DNA from: Candidatus Omnitrophota bacterium
Lineage (GTDB): Bacteria > Omnitrophota > Gorgyraeia > Gygaellales > UBA12090
DNA length: 39,594 bases
Assembly (NCBI GenBank): GCA_023247895.1
Contig: JAHFFP010000002.1
Span: forward strand, 1 to 39,594
Direction: 5' to 3'
Each line of letters opens with the position of its first letter. Position 1 is the stretch's first letter. The notes below the pieces were generated by a model. The model was not told the origin of the DNA. It ran no database searches and worked only from the letters and a program-made list of their open reading frames with translations. Both the position numbers and the translations under genes were made by a program. Of the stretch, positions 18,054 to 27,829 are shown in pieces.

Positions 18054-20426
18054 TTATTGGCCTTTTTTGTTTCTTGAGAAGTATTTCTCCTTAATTATTT
18101 CTATCCTTTCCCGGGCAAATTTTGATTCTTCCATTTCAAGAGAAGATATCCTTTCATAGACGCCAATTGCTGCCTGCCAATTTTCCTGATTTTCATATAT
18201 TTTACCGCAGCGCAATAGCCCTTTCACCATTAAAACCTTATCCTCACCGATATCCAAATATCCTTGCGCCGCCTCACGCAGCCTTCCGGATCCTTCTAAG
18301 CACTCGGCAATTCTAAATTTTAGCTGAGGGATATCCACACCTTCTTCGCGTAAACTTTCACGATAATATACCAGCGCTTCCTCAAATTTACCTACATCCC
18401 GATAGGAATCTCCAATCTTAGGATAGTAACGGCCTTTATCCCCTGATATCTTTTTAAATGCATCCTTTGCTTCTATGTATTTTTCTTCCTTCACAAAGCA
18501 TATCCCCAACATATAGTATGCATCGAAAAGTAAAGGCGCGTTCGGTTTACTGTTTACCAGTTCAGATAAATACCGCCGGCTCAAAGACAGCTTATGCTCT
18601 TCAAAATAATGTTCTGCAAGCCTGAATAAAATTATACCGGTAATTTCCGCATCAGAATATTTAGAACGCAAAAGCTCTAATTTTTTCAAGGCATCGTCTT
18701 TATGCTGTAAATAATACAAGCAATCGGCCATTTCAAATTCTGCATGGGCCAAAGTACGCGCCTGGGCTCCAGAAGTAAGTACCGCCTTAAAAATATCATA
18801 GGCATCCTGAAATCTTCCCAAAGACTTAAGGCTTAACCCTTCCCAAAGCAATGCCTGCATCCTTAATGCACCTTGAGGGTATTTACTCGCAAACTCTTTA
18901 AAATGAAGGTAGCTGCCGGTAAAATCACCCTCCTCATAATATGTCTTTCCTAAATAAAAATATGCCTCTTCACTTACCTCTGAGTGCGGATATCGAGTAA
19001 GCAATGACTTAAATACATCTTCGGACTCCTGGTAACGTTTCAAATTTAAAAAGGATACGCCTAAACTTTGCTTAAAGAACACGCACCTCTGACAATCGGG
19101 ATATTTTCTTAATAGCTCTTGATATATACTTGCTGCCTTCTGCGCATTGCCTGATTTTTCATATACCTCGGCTACTTTGGCTAAGCTTGAGATCTTTAGG
19201 TTTTCATCGGTTACGCCCTCTGCCAAGGAAGAAAATTCAAGAGCTGCTTCTTCTAATCTGTTATCCATATAATAGCTTAATCCCAAGCCATAATGCAGCC
19301 GGGACATCTGAGAACTATTACTTTCACCGACAGCATACTGTGCGGCTTCTTTATATTCAGCGGCTGCTTGCGAATAATTGCCCAAGGCATAGAGCGCTTC
19401 GGCTTTCCCCACATAGGCGTCAAAACGCACCTGCGGGCTTTTGGCTCGCGTTAACAGATTCTTATAGGCATCGAGTGATTGGATAAATTCTGAGTTCATC
19501 TGAAAAAGCAGGGCTTCACCAAGAAGCGCATACTCTAGAGTTTTCTCATCGCTTTGGCTAACCTTTAAGGCATCAAAGCTTGCCTTTGCTTTTATAAGCT
19601 CATTAGATTTTAAATAACTCCAGCCTAACCCCACATAAATCAAATTCGTAAAACTGCTGTCGACGGACTCCTCAAGTGCCTGAGTATAGTTATCTATAGC
19701 GCAAGGATACTCCCCAAGATAGAAACAACTCTCCGCTAAATAAAATTTCAAGAAAGAGGCCTTTTTTTTATCATTGGTAAAATTTCTTGGCGCATCTGGA
19801 GCCATCTGCTGTTCTATATATTCTTTCAGCTTTGCATAAGACTTCAGGTTATAAAAACATTCTATAATCTTTACCTCGGCATTCTCTCTTAATGCATCCA
19901 TAGGGTATTTGCTCTTAAACTCCCTAAACCTCTCCTCTGATTCTAAATACTTGCCCTGCTCAAATAGGCACCACGCCAAAGAATATAACGCTGAAAGCGC
20001 ATAAGAAGATTGGGGATATTGCGAAAGCAGCTTATCATAAAAATCATACGCGCGGGCAAAATCGTTAGTTTTAAAATAGGCCTCAGCTATCCAGAAAAAT
20101 AACGCATCCTGAATACTTTTGGCACCTTGTAACGGCAAAAGTGTAGTGAAATGAGCAATTGCCTTAGGGTATTCTTTACGGTAAAAATAGCATTGCCCGA
20201 TATGCAGATTTGCTTCAGCCGCCAAAGGGCTCAGAGGGAATTTTCCCACGAAGCCATTAAAAAGCTTGAGGCTGGTATCGTAAAAACCCTCCTCAAAAGC
20301 GTCTTTGGCAACAAACAATTCATCCTTTTCCTCTTTTGACGCTTCTTGGGCAAAACATACTACAGAAAACAGAAGATAGAAAATGGAAAGCAGAAGATAG
20401 ATTCTGTGATTTATCGCTCGGCACAT
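18054..20426 (-). CDS. Large exported tetratricopeptide-repeat protein
   Basis: Signal peptide (IYLLLSIFYLLFSVVCFAQE) then many TPR units such as AEANLHIGQCYFYRKEYPKAIAHF, AEAYFKTNDFARAYDFYDKLLSQYP, YLGKTYYEEGDFTGSYLHFKEFASKYP. Confidence 0.9.
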   Translation of the reverse strand: MCRAINHRIYLLLSIFYLLFSVVCFAQEASKEEKDELFVAKDAFEEGFYDTSLKLFNGFVGKFPLSPLAAEANLHIGQCYFYRKEYPKAIAHFTTLLPLQGAKSIQDALFFWIAEAYFKTNDFARAYDFYDKLLSQYPQSSYALSALYSLAWCLFEQGKYLESEERFREFKSKYPMDALRENAEVKIIECFYNLKSYAKLKEYIEQQMAPDAPRNFTNDKKKASFLKFYLAESCFYLGEYPCAIDNYTQALEESVDSSFTNLIYVGLGWSYLKSNELIKAKASFDALKVSQSDEKTLEYALLGEALLFQMNSEFIQSLDAYKNLLTRAKSPQVRFDAYVGKAEALYALGNYSQAAAEYKEAAQYAVGESNSSQMSRLHYGLGLSYYMDNRLEEAALEFSSLAEGVTDENLKISSLAKVAEVYEKSGNAQKAASIYQELLRKYPDCQRCVFFKQSLGVSFLNLKRYQESEDVFKSLLTRYPHSEVSEEAYFYLGKTYYEEGDFTGSYLHFKEFASKYPQGALRMQALLWEGLSLKSLGRFQDAYDIFKAVLTSGAQARTLAHAEFEMADCLYYLQHKDDALKKLELLRSKYSDAEITGIILFRLAEHYFEEHKLSLSRRYLSELVNSKPNAPLLFDAYYMLGICFVKEEKYIEAKDAFKKISGDKGRYYPKIGDSYRDVGKFEEALVYYRESLREEGVDIPQLKFRIAECLEGSGRLREAAQGYLDIGEDKVLMVKGLLRCGKIYENQENWQAAIGVYERISSLEMEESKFARERIEIIKEKYFSRNKKGQ
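20362..20403. repeat. Degenerate heptanucleotide tandem repeat (6 units) encoding the signal peptide core of the TPR protein
   Basis: acagaaa|acagaag|atagaaa|atggaaa|gcagaag|atagatt. Confidence 0.75.
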
Positions 20427-20446
20427 AAGGAGTTTAATATTTTTTA

Positions 20447-23233
20447 TTATTCGGATAATATCTTCTTTAAATAACTTCCGGTATAGGATTCTTTAGAGCG
20501 CGCCACCTCCAAAGGGCTTCCGCAGGCAACCACAGTGCCTCCCCGCTCTCCTCCCTCGGGGCCCAAATCAATAATATAATCCGAACATTTTATTACGTCT
20601 AAATTGTGTTCGATGACAATCACCGTGTTGCCCTTTTCAACTAAACGGTGCAGCACAAATAATAGTTTATCCACATCGGCAAAATGCAAACCCGTGGTCG
20701 GCTCATCTAAGATATAAAGCGTATTTCCCGTCGAGCGCTTGCTTAATTCCGATGAAAGTTTGACCCGCTGCGCTTCACCGCCGGAAAGCGTAGTTGCAGA
20801 TTGGCCAAGCTGAATATACCCCAGGCCCACGTCATAAAGAGTATCAAGGATGTTTTTTATCTTGGGGATATTCACAAAAAGGCTCACCGCATCTTCAACA
20901 GTCATATCCAACACTTGAGTAATAGAATTACCCTTATATTTCACCTCTAGTGTCTGCTCATTAAAACGCTTCCCTTGGCATATATCGCAGCGCACATAGA
21001 CATCCGGCAAGAAATGCATCTCTATTTTCTTGATCCCATCCCCTGCGCAGGCCTCACAGCGGCCGCCCTTTACGTTAAAAGAAAATCTGCCCGGTGTATA
21101 CCCCCGTACCTTAGCCTCTGGTAATTGGGCAAAGATATCGCGGATATAACTGTAGACACCGGTATAGGTAGCCGGGTTAGAGCGCGGAGTCCTGCCAATG
21201 GGAGACTGATCTACCACAATAACTTTATCTATTAACTGATACCCTTCTATTCCCTTATAGCTGCCTGCCTTTATTTTGCTCTTATAGAGCTTCTGCATAA
21301 GCGCAGGATACAAAATGTCGTAAATTAAAGTTGATTTTCCCGAACCGGAAACACCAGTCACACATACAAATAAACCCAGAGGAATCTCTATATCTATGTT
21401 TTTCAGGTTGTGCTCACGCGCACCGAATAACTTAAGCCGCGAACTGCCTTTGTCTTCCCTAGGGGTTTGCGAAGGGCATATTTGTAATTCTTTATTTAAG
21501 TATTTGGCAGTCAAAGATTGAGGGCACTTTAAAAGCTCTTTTATCGGGCCGTTAAAGATTACCTTTCCCCCATGCCGCCCTGCGCCGGGGCCTAAGTCTA
21601 CCACCCAATCAGCAAGGCGAATGGTCTCTTCGTCATGTTCAACGACAATCAAGGTATTACCCAAATCTCTCAATGCCTTAAGGGTAAAAAGAAGTTTATC
21701 ATTATCCCGATGATGCAGTCCTATACTTGGCTCATCCAATATATACAGCACACCCACCAATCCTGAGCCAACCTGAGTAGCTAAGCGTATACGCTGGGCC
21801 TCTCCTCCGGAAAGCGTGGAGCTAAGCCTGTCTAGCGTTAAGTAACTTAACCCGACATCCGCGCAAAATTTTAATTTTAGCCGTATTTCTTTGAGCACTT
21901 GATGCGCAATCAGCCTCTCGTTGCCGCTTAATTTCAAGTGCTCAAAGAAATCAAGGGCTTTCTCAATAGACATCTTCACCACATTATCAATTGAAAACCC
22001 TTGGATTTTAACACTGAGACTTTCCTTTTTAAGCCGGCTGCCCTTACATTCCGGACAAGGCTGGTTAGACATAAAACGGGAAATCTCTTCCTTTAAATAA
22101 TCGGATTTGGTCTCCTTAAACAACCGTTCTAAATGCGGGATTATTCCTTCGTATTTGCGCCAGCCAATCATCTGGGGGCTGCCATAAAGGATAATCTTCT
22201 GTTTATCTTTTGGGATTTTGTTAAACGGAGTTTCTTGGTCTATACGTAAGAACTCACATAATCCTCTTAAGAGGCTGCGGTAATACATAAGGTAGCCTCT
22301 GCCTCCTCTTTTCCAGGGAATAATTGCATCCATAATTGGTTTCTCTTTATCCGGGATAATAAAATCCAAATCAAACTCAAATTTCACCCCTAAACCATTA
22401 CAGGATTGACAAGCCCCGTACGGTGAGTTAAAAGAGAATATTCGCGGCTGGACCTCAGCATAACTTATGCCGCAGCTGGCACAGGCATATTCCTGGCTGT
22501 ACAAATAATCTTTTCCTTCACAAGAAATACTCACAATTCCTTTCCCTATTTTTAACGCAGTTTCAAGTGAATCCGTTAAACGCTTTTTATCTTCAAGCTT
22601 GACGATCGCTCTATCGACGACTACTTCAATATGATGGATTTTATATTTATCAAGTTTCGGAAAATTATCCAGTTCATACACCTTTCCATCTACCCTTAGC
22701 CGGGTGAAACCTGCCTTTTGCACTTGAGAAGGCATATCGCGGTATTCCCCTTTCTTGCCGCTGATTAAGGGCGCGAGTAATTCAATCCTGGAACCCTGCA
22801 ATGTGGAGAAAATCTCATGAATAATTTCATCCGAGCTCTGGCGGCTAATAGGCTGGCCGCAATTATAACAATGCACCTTGCCTATACGCGCAAACAAAAG
22901 ACGCAAGTAATCATAGATTTCCGTATGGGTGGCTACGGTCGAACGCGGGCTTCCGCCGGCAGTCCTCTGTTCTATGGAAATAGCCGGCGATAAGCCTTCT
23001 ATAGATTCCACATCCGGCTTCTGCAGCTGCTCTAAGAATTGGCGGGCGTAGCTAGAGAGGCTTTCCACATAGCGGCGCTGGCCTTCGGCATAAATGGTAT
23101 CAAAGGCAAGAGAGCTCTTGCCTGAGCCGGATAATCCGGTAACCACAATAAGCTTATTGCGGGGAAGGCTCAAGTCTATATTCTTTAAATTATGTACCTT
23201 AGCCCCGCGGATAATGATTTCGTTGCTTTGCAT
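20447..23233 (-). CDS. uvrA: Excinuclease ABC subunit A
   Basis: [38 protein letters not shown], two ABC signatures ([24 protein letters not shown]), zinc-finger CxxC pairs. Confidence 0.98.
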   Translation of the reverse strand: MQSNEIIIRGAKVHNLKNIDLSLPRNKLIVVTGLSGSGKSSLAFDTIYAEGQRRYVESLSSYARQFLEQLQKPDVESIEGLSPAISIEQRTAGGSPRSTVATHTEIYDYLRLLFARIGKVHCYNCGQPISRQSSDEIIHEIFSTLQGSRIELLAPLISGKKGEYRDMPSQVQKAGFTRLRVDGKVYELDNFPKLDKYKIHHIEVVVDRAIVKLEDKKRLTDSLETALKIGKGIVSISCEGKDYLYSQEYACASCGISYAEVQPRIFSFNSPYGACQSCNGLGVKFEFDLDFIIPDKEKPIMDAIIPWKRGGRGYLMYYRSLLRGLCEFLRIDQETPFNKIPKDKQKIILYGSPQMIGWRKYEGIIPHLERLFKETKSDYLKEEISRFMSNQPCPECKGSRLKKESLSVKIQGFSIDNVVKMSIEKALDFFEHLKLSGNERLIAHQVLKEIRLKLKFCADVGLSYLTLDRLSSTLSGGEAQRIRLATQVGSGLVGVLYILDEPSIGLHHRDNDKLLFTLKALRDLGNTLIVVEHDEETIRLADWVVDLGPGAGRHGGKVIFNGPIKELLKCPQSLTAKYLNKELQICPSQTPREDKGSSRLKLFGAREHNLKNIDIEIPLGLFVCVTGVSGSGKSTLIYDILYPALMQKLYKSKIKAGSYKGIEGYQLIDKVIVVDQSPIGRTPRSNPATYTGVYSYIRDIFAQLPEAKVRGYTPGRFSFNVKGGRCEACAGDGIKKIEMHFLPDVYVRCDICQGKRFNEQTLEVKYKGNSITQVLDMTVEDAVSLFVNIPKIKNILDTLYDVGLGYIQLGQSATTLSGGEAQRVKLSSELSKRSTGNTLYILDEPTTGLHFADVDKLLFVLHRLVEKGNTVIVIEHNLDVIKCSDYIIDLGPEGGERGGTVVACGSPLEVARSKESYTGSYLKKILSE

Positions 23234-23243
23234 TAAATTAATT

Positions 23244-23297
23244 AGGGACAGACACTATTTTCTAAGAGCGCATCTAAAAAAAATAGTGTCTGTCCCT
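23244..23297. repeat. 18-bp perfect inverted repeat (REP/REPIN-like or terminator)
   Basis: agggacagacactatttt (23244-23261) / aaaatagtgtctgtccct (23280-23297), 18-nt loop; lies between the 81-aa gene and uvrA. Confidence 0.85.
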
Positions 23298-23312
23298 TTC
23301 CTCAACACACCG

Positions 23313-23558
23313 CTACTTCTTTTTCTTTTTCTTCTTTCCGCCTCTGACCATCTTGGCGCAGGAAACATCGCCCTGCTTATCCACAAAATAGAGGTAACCC
23401 GATTTCTTCTCAACACCTACCTTGGACACTTTCTCCGGCTTACCGCCTTTTTTGCCACCGCGTGCCATCTTGGCGCAGGAGACATCTCCGGCCTTGTCAA
23501 TAAAATAGAGATACCCCTCTTTTCTCTTGATTCCTACCTTGGCTACTTTTTGTGCCAT
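23313..23558 (-). CDS. Small basic protein made of two tandem 35-aa repeats plus Lys tail; unknown function
   Basis: QKVAKVGIKRKEGYLYFIDKAGDVSCAKMARGGKK / EKVSKVGVEKKSGYLYFVDKQGDVSCAKMVRGGKK; strong RBS (gaggaggtg) upstream. Confidence 0.85.
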   Translation of the reverse strand: MAQKVAKVGIKRKEGYLYFIDKAGDVSCAKMARGGKKGGKPEKVSKVGVEKKSGYLYFVDKQGDVSCAKMVRGGKKKKKKK

Positions 23559-23628
23559 AATTTATTTCACCTCCTCTCTTTACGCTAATTTTCGCGATTT
23601 TATTCACGTAAATTTACGAATTCGCGCT

Positions 23629-24444
23629 TTACGTGCCGATTTTCACCGGCTCAAAAATCTGCTTTAAAGTGGCAATTGCTGATAAAATTGCCAAATAACT
23701 TGTTTTGAGATTCTGTGCACTTGGTTTATTTTCACAACGGATAACCGTCCTCCCGGCATCAGATTCCACCTCTATTTCATGGATGTTTCCCGAATACGCA
23801 GGCGAAGTAACGATTTTCACTTTCGTTCTTTCTTTTCCAATTCCCGCCAGGCTTAGAGTAGCGGCAATATTGATATTTTGAGGAAAGTCTGCTACCGCTC
23901 TTTTTGCATTTGCCTCATATATCGTAGTTTCAGCCTTTATGGCGCCTAAATCTATTCTTTTTCTCACTATATAGGGTGAGCCTTGTAATGCAGAGAGAGG
24001 TTTTCTGGTAGTAAGCGTTACCCTCTTTATATGGGCTAACCTATGCGCCTTAAGGGCATCTATTCCTCCAATAGCGCCGGTAGGGATATAAAGACGGCAG
24101 CCTTTTTTCTTGGCCAAGTCAAATACCCTCGGCGTGCTTAACAAGCCGCCGACACTCATCACCATACAATCTCGCCTTGCCCCAAGTGCCTGCGTTGCTA
24201 TTTCTGCCGAAACCGTGGCACTCGCGGCTTCAATAACCAGGTCAGATTTTTTAATCAAATCTTTCAGGCTAAACGCAACTATGTTTCGTTTTCTCAAGCT
24301 CGCGGCTAACACATGAGCCTTATCTCTCTCAATATCATAGAGCGCGCTTAACGTCGCTGATTTAGTAAAATATTTTACTATTGCCTGCGCTATCTTTTTT
24401 CCCATTGCCCCGCAGCCGGCTATTCCAATTCTCTTACGCTTCAT
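23629..24444 (-). CDS. nadX: Aspartate dehydrogenase-like protein (NadX family)
   Basis: RIGIAGCGAMGKKIAQAIVK Rossmann motif; SVGGLLSTPRVFDLAKKKGCRLYIPTGAIGGIDALKAHRL; VTLTTRKPL; NINIAATLSLAGIG. Confidence 0.82.
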   Translation of the reverse strand: MKRKRIGIAGCGAMGKKIAQAIVKYFTKSATLSALYDIERDKAHVLAASLRKRNIVAFSLKDLIKKSDLVIEAASATVSAEIATQALGARRDCMVMSVGGLLSTPRVFDLAKKKGCRLYIPTGAIGGIDALKAHRLAHIKRVTLTTRKPLSALQGSPYIVRKRIDLGAIKAETTIYEANAKRAVADFPQNINIAATLSLAGIGKERTKVKIVTSPAYSGNIHEIEVESDAGRTVIRCENKPSAQNLKTSYLAILSAIATLKQIFEPVKIGT

Positions 24445-25721
24445 TATACCTCAATGATAATATTATCTATCAGCCTCGTTCTCCCAATCCAGACTGCCAA
24501 GGCAATCAAGGTTTTTTGTCTAAAAACCTCTCTATCCTCTAAGGTGCGGGCGTCGGCTACCGAAATATACTCAATCTTTGCCGTTTTCTTCTTAAGAATC
24601 GCTGTTTTGATTGCGGTTTTTATGATTCGCGCATCATGCTGGCCTTGCCTTACCATCTCCCTTGCCTTTTGCAAAGATTGATAAAGCACAACAGCATCAG
24701 CCCTTTCCTGAGTAGTAAGATAGGCATTACGCGAGCTCATTGCCAGGCCGTCACATTCCCTGACAATAGGCATAGTTTTAATGGTAATCGGCATATTCAA
24801 ATCCTCTACCATTTTCCTGATTACCAGCGCCTGTTGATAATCTTTTTGCCCAAAATAGGCAATATGTGGCTGGATGATGTTAAACAACTTCGTTACCACT
24901 GTTGCCACGCCTTTAAAATGCCCGGGCCTTGATGCGCCGCAAAGGTAATCAGTGATTTTTTCCACGTTAACATAGGTTAAATAATCAGGCGGATACATAT
25001 CCTTGGCATTAGGATAAAATACACAACTTGCGCCTGCTGATTTTGCTAAGATGCTGTCTTGCTCCAAATCTCTGGGGTATTTCTTGTAATCTTCTTGAGG
25101 GCCAAACTGGATAGGGTTGACAAAAATACTGACCACACAGGTATCGCAATCTTTTTTTGCCTGCCGGATCAAAGAAAGATGGCCTTCATGCAAGAAACCC
25201 ATGGTCGGAACAAAACCAATGGTCATGTTCTGCGCTTTTTCTTTTGCAATAAAGCCACGCATCCCTGATAAAGTAGAAATAATCTTGGTTTCTTTGGCTA
25301 AAGACCTGATAGTTTCCGGGGCAATTTCTTTTAACGGCTTCAGCACAAATGCTCTTTGCCTTAAACGCGGATGAGGGATTTTTAGAGAGGGGAGGCTTAT
25401 TTTCTGGTTATTATAAAAGAGGATATCCAAATCTATCGAGCGGGAAGAATTTCTTTTCCCAGGCCTTATCCTGCCTAATTGCTTTTCGATAGATTGCAGC
25501 TGCCTTAAAAGTTCTCTTGGGCTAAAGGCAGTCTTTATTTTAGCTGCCGCATTCAGGAAACGCCCGGCATTACCAGGGCAGCCTTGAGGCTGTGTTTCAT
25601 AAAAAGCTGATGCTTTTTCAACTTCTGTATTCAGACAACCATGTAAAAGAGTTAAGGCTTTTTTGATATTATTTTCCCTATCGCCGAGGTTTGAACCTAT
25701 GCCGATATAACAGGTAACCAT
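24444..25721 (-). CDS. Fused FolK (HPPK) - PanC (pantothenate synthetase)
   Basis: FolK half: YIGIGSNLGDRENNIKKAL, ASAFYETQPQGCPGNAGRFLNAAAKI, RPGKRNSSRSIDLDILFYN, IPHPRLRQRAFVLKPL. PanC half: IGFVPTMGFLHEGHLSLIRQAKKDCD, VSIFVNPIQFGPQEDYKKYPRD, HFKGVATVVTKLFNIIQPHIAYFGQKDYQQ, LAMSSRNAYL. Start trimmed to MVTCYIGIG (ATG at 25719-25721). Confidence 0.93.
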   Translation of the reverse strand: MVTCYIGIGSNLGDRENNIKKALTLLHGCLNTEVEKASAFYETQPQGCPGNAGRFLNAAAKIKTAFSPRELLRQLQSIEKQLGRIRPGKRNSSRSIDLDILFYNNQKISLPSLKIPHPRLRQRAFVLKPLKEIAPETIRSLAKETKIISTLSGMRGFIAKEKAQNMTIGFVPTMGFLHEGHLSLIRQAKKDCDTCVVSIFVNPIQFGPQEDYKKYPRDLEQDSILAKSAGASCVFYPNAKDMYPPDYLTYVNVEKITDYLCGASRPGHFKGVATVVTKLFNIIQPHIAYFGQKDYQQALVIRKMVEDLNMPITIKTMPIVRECDGLAMSSRNAYLTTQERADAVVLYQSLQKAREMVRQGQHDARIIKTAIKTAILKKKTAKIEYISVADARTLEDREVFRQKTLIALAVWIGRTRLIDNIIIEV

Positions 25722-25722
25722 T

Positions 25723-26889
25723 TTATAAGCGTTCTTTAATCCGTCGAAGCGCCTCATGAATGCGTTCTTTAGGGACAGTCAAAGCAAAACGAATATACCC
25801 TTCGCCTGAACTACCAAAACCTACTCCGGGAGTAGCCACAATATCGCATTTCTCAAGTAATAATGAGGAAAAGCTGCGAGAATCATATTTCTTAGGGACA
25901 TTCACCCAAACATAAAAAGTTGCCTTAGGAACAACGAAATCCGCGTTAATAGAGGCACGCAACCCTTGGCAAAGCGCATTTCTTCTTTCCTGATACATTG
26001 CACACATCTTTTGGATATGATCTTGCGGCCCGGTAAGCGCTTCGATACCCGCAATTTGGATAGCGCTAAAAATCCCAGAATCTATATTTGACTTTACCTT
26101 GGCAATACCGCTAATAATATCAGCATTACCGCATACCCAGCCAATCCGCCAGCCGGTCATATTATAGGCCTTGGATAAAGAATGAAATTCAACCCCAACC
26201 TCTTTTGCTCCTTCAACTTCCAAGAAACTCATCGGCTTATATCCGTCAAAGGACATTTCAGAATACGCGGCATCATGGGCAATAATGATATTATGTTTTG
26301 AGGCAAAATCTACTGCCTTTTGATAAAAAGACTCATCCGCGGTTGCGCCTGTAGGATTATTGGGATAATTTAAGAACATAAGCCTTGCTTTCTTTCTTAC
26401 CGGTAGCGGGATTTTGTTTAATTCAGGCAAGAAATCATTCTCTTCAAGCAAAGGCATATCATAGATCATACCGTCAGCAAGAATAGTTGAGCCGCGATAC
26501 GGCGGATATGAAGGATTAGGGGCTAACACATAATCGCCGGAGTTTACAAAAGCCAGAGGCATATGGGCAATGCCTTCTTTTGATCCAATCAAGGGAAGAA
26601 TTTCCGTCTCTGGATTTAAGTCAACATTAAAACGCTTTCTATACCAATCAGCAATTGCCTGGCGTAACGCAGGCATCCCCTGGTCCAAGGCATACTTATG
26701 ATTTTTAGGATCTTTTGCTGCCTCATGCAATTTTTCAATGATATGACGTGGAGTAGGGAGATCCGGATCACCTACTCCCAAATCAATTAAGTCTCTTCCT
26801 TCTTGCCGCGCCTTTCTTTTGGCTTTATCAATTTCAACGAATAAATACGGCGGCAAGTTCTCTAATCTCCTGGAAAATCTCACTTTCAT
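25723..26889 (-). CDS. dapL: LL-diaminopimelate aminotransferase
   Basis: DLGVGDPDLPTPRHIIEKLHEA, YALDQGMPALRQAIADWYRKRFNVDL, GSKEGIAHMPLAFVNSGD, NYPNNPTGATAD, EFHSLSKAYNMTGWRIGWVCG. Confidence 0.92.
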   Translation of the reverse strand: MKVRFSRRLENLPPYLFVEIDKAKRKARQEGRDLIDLGVGDPDLPTPRHIIEKLHEAAKDPKNHKYALDQGMPALRQAIADWYRKRFNVDLNPETEILPLIGSKEGIAHMPLAFVNSGDYVLAPNPSYPPYRGSTILADGMIYDMPLLEENDFLPELNKIPLPVRKKARLMFLNYPNNPTGATADESFYQKAVDFASKHNIIIAHDAAYSEMSFDGYKPMSFLEVEGAKEVGVEFHSLSKAYNMTGWRIGWVCGNADIISGIAKVKSNIDSGIFSAIQIAGIEALTGPQDHIQKMCAMYQERRNALCQGLRASINADFVVPKATFYVWVNVPKKYDSRSFSSLLLEKCDIVATPGVGFGSSGEGYIRFALTVPKERIHEALRRIKERL

Positions 26890-27002
26890 CTGTTAATCCT
26901 TTTTAAAATACCCTCAAAATCTTTTACAATATCTTTCTTGTTTTCAAAAGTTGCACATTGTTGAAGATTCCGCTTCAGATACACTACATCTATGTATAGA
27001 GT

Positions 27003-27719
27003 TTAAGGGCGAAGGAGAACATCCTGCATAGAATATAGCCCTGCGCCTTTTTTCACCACCCATTTTGCCGCTTTGAGCGCGCCTATGGCAAAGACATCGC
27101 GTGAATGAGCCTGATGCTTTATCTCAATACGCTCACCTCCTCCCACATAAAAAACAGTATGGTCTCCGACGATATCTCCCGCGCGGATGGCATGAATGGT
27201 AATGTTTCTGCCTGTGGCATTGGCAATTACCTGTCCAAGCCGCTGCGCCGTTCCCGAAGGGGCATCTTTCTTGGCTTTATGGTGGGCTTCTACAATTTCA
27301 ATATCATACGCAGGGCCTAATCTTTTAGCAATATCCCCTGCCACGTCAAAAAGAAGATTTACGCCAATAGACATATTGGGTGAAAAAACTATCGGAATAG
27401 TTTTCGCTGCTTCCTTGATTTTACTGATTTCCTCATCCTTAAACCCTGTGGTAGCTAACACTAAGGGTTTTTTATATTGCAACATATAGCCTAAATTTTC
27501 CATACTCGCTTCAGGAAGAGTAAAATCTATTACTACGTCAACCAAGAATATGCCGTCTGGATTGGTAGAAATCTTAACCTTATCAATATTTTTGCCGCTT
27601 AAAGTGCTCCCCTTTTTCTCTAAGGCAAGGGTTACCTCAAATTCCTTGTCTTTAAGGGCAAGTTCAATGATGCGCCTGCCCATCCTGCCGCCAGCACCTA
27701 AGACACCGAGTTTTATCAT
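27003..27719 (-). CDS. dapB: 4-hydroxy-tetrahydrodipicolinate reductase
   Basis: GVLGAGGRMGRRI, VDVVIDFTLPEAS, LATTGFKDEE, PIVFSPNMSIGVNLLF, EIVEAHHKAKKDAPSGTAQRL. Confidence 0.96.
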   Translation of the reverse strand: MIKLGVLGAGGRMGRRIIELALKDKEFEVTLALEKKGSTLSGKNIDKVKISTNPDGIFLVDVVIDFTLPEASMENLGYMLQYKKPLVLATTGFKDEEISKIKEAAKTIPIVFSPNMSIGVNLLFDVAGDIAKRLGPAYDIEIVEAHHKAKKDAPSGTAQRLGQVIANATGRNITIHAIRAGDIVGDHTVFYVGGGERIEIKHQAHSRDVFAIGALKAAKWVVKKGAGLYSMQDVLLRP

Positions 27720-27750
27720 TATCGCTCCTGATAAAAATCAATTACTTATT

Positions 27751-27826
27751 GGTCTATAGTCTATAGCCGATAGCCTGTGTTTTTTCTTTTATTGATTATT
27801 GACCCTTGGCTATTGACCCTTAGTTA
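27751..27826. repeat. Two adjacent heptanucleotide repeat tracts in the dapA-dapB intergenic region
   Basis: ggtctat|agtctat|agccgat|agcctgt (27751-27778) and ttgatta|ttgaccc|ttggcta|ttgaccc|ttagtta (27792-27826). Confidence 0.75.
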
Positions 27827-27829
27827 TAC

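Noticed and set aside
23094-23588. 164-aa plus-strand ORF spanning the uvrA 5' end and the small repeat protein
   Set aside because: Antisense shadow; its internal repetition just mirrors the duplicated minus-strand gene.
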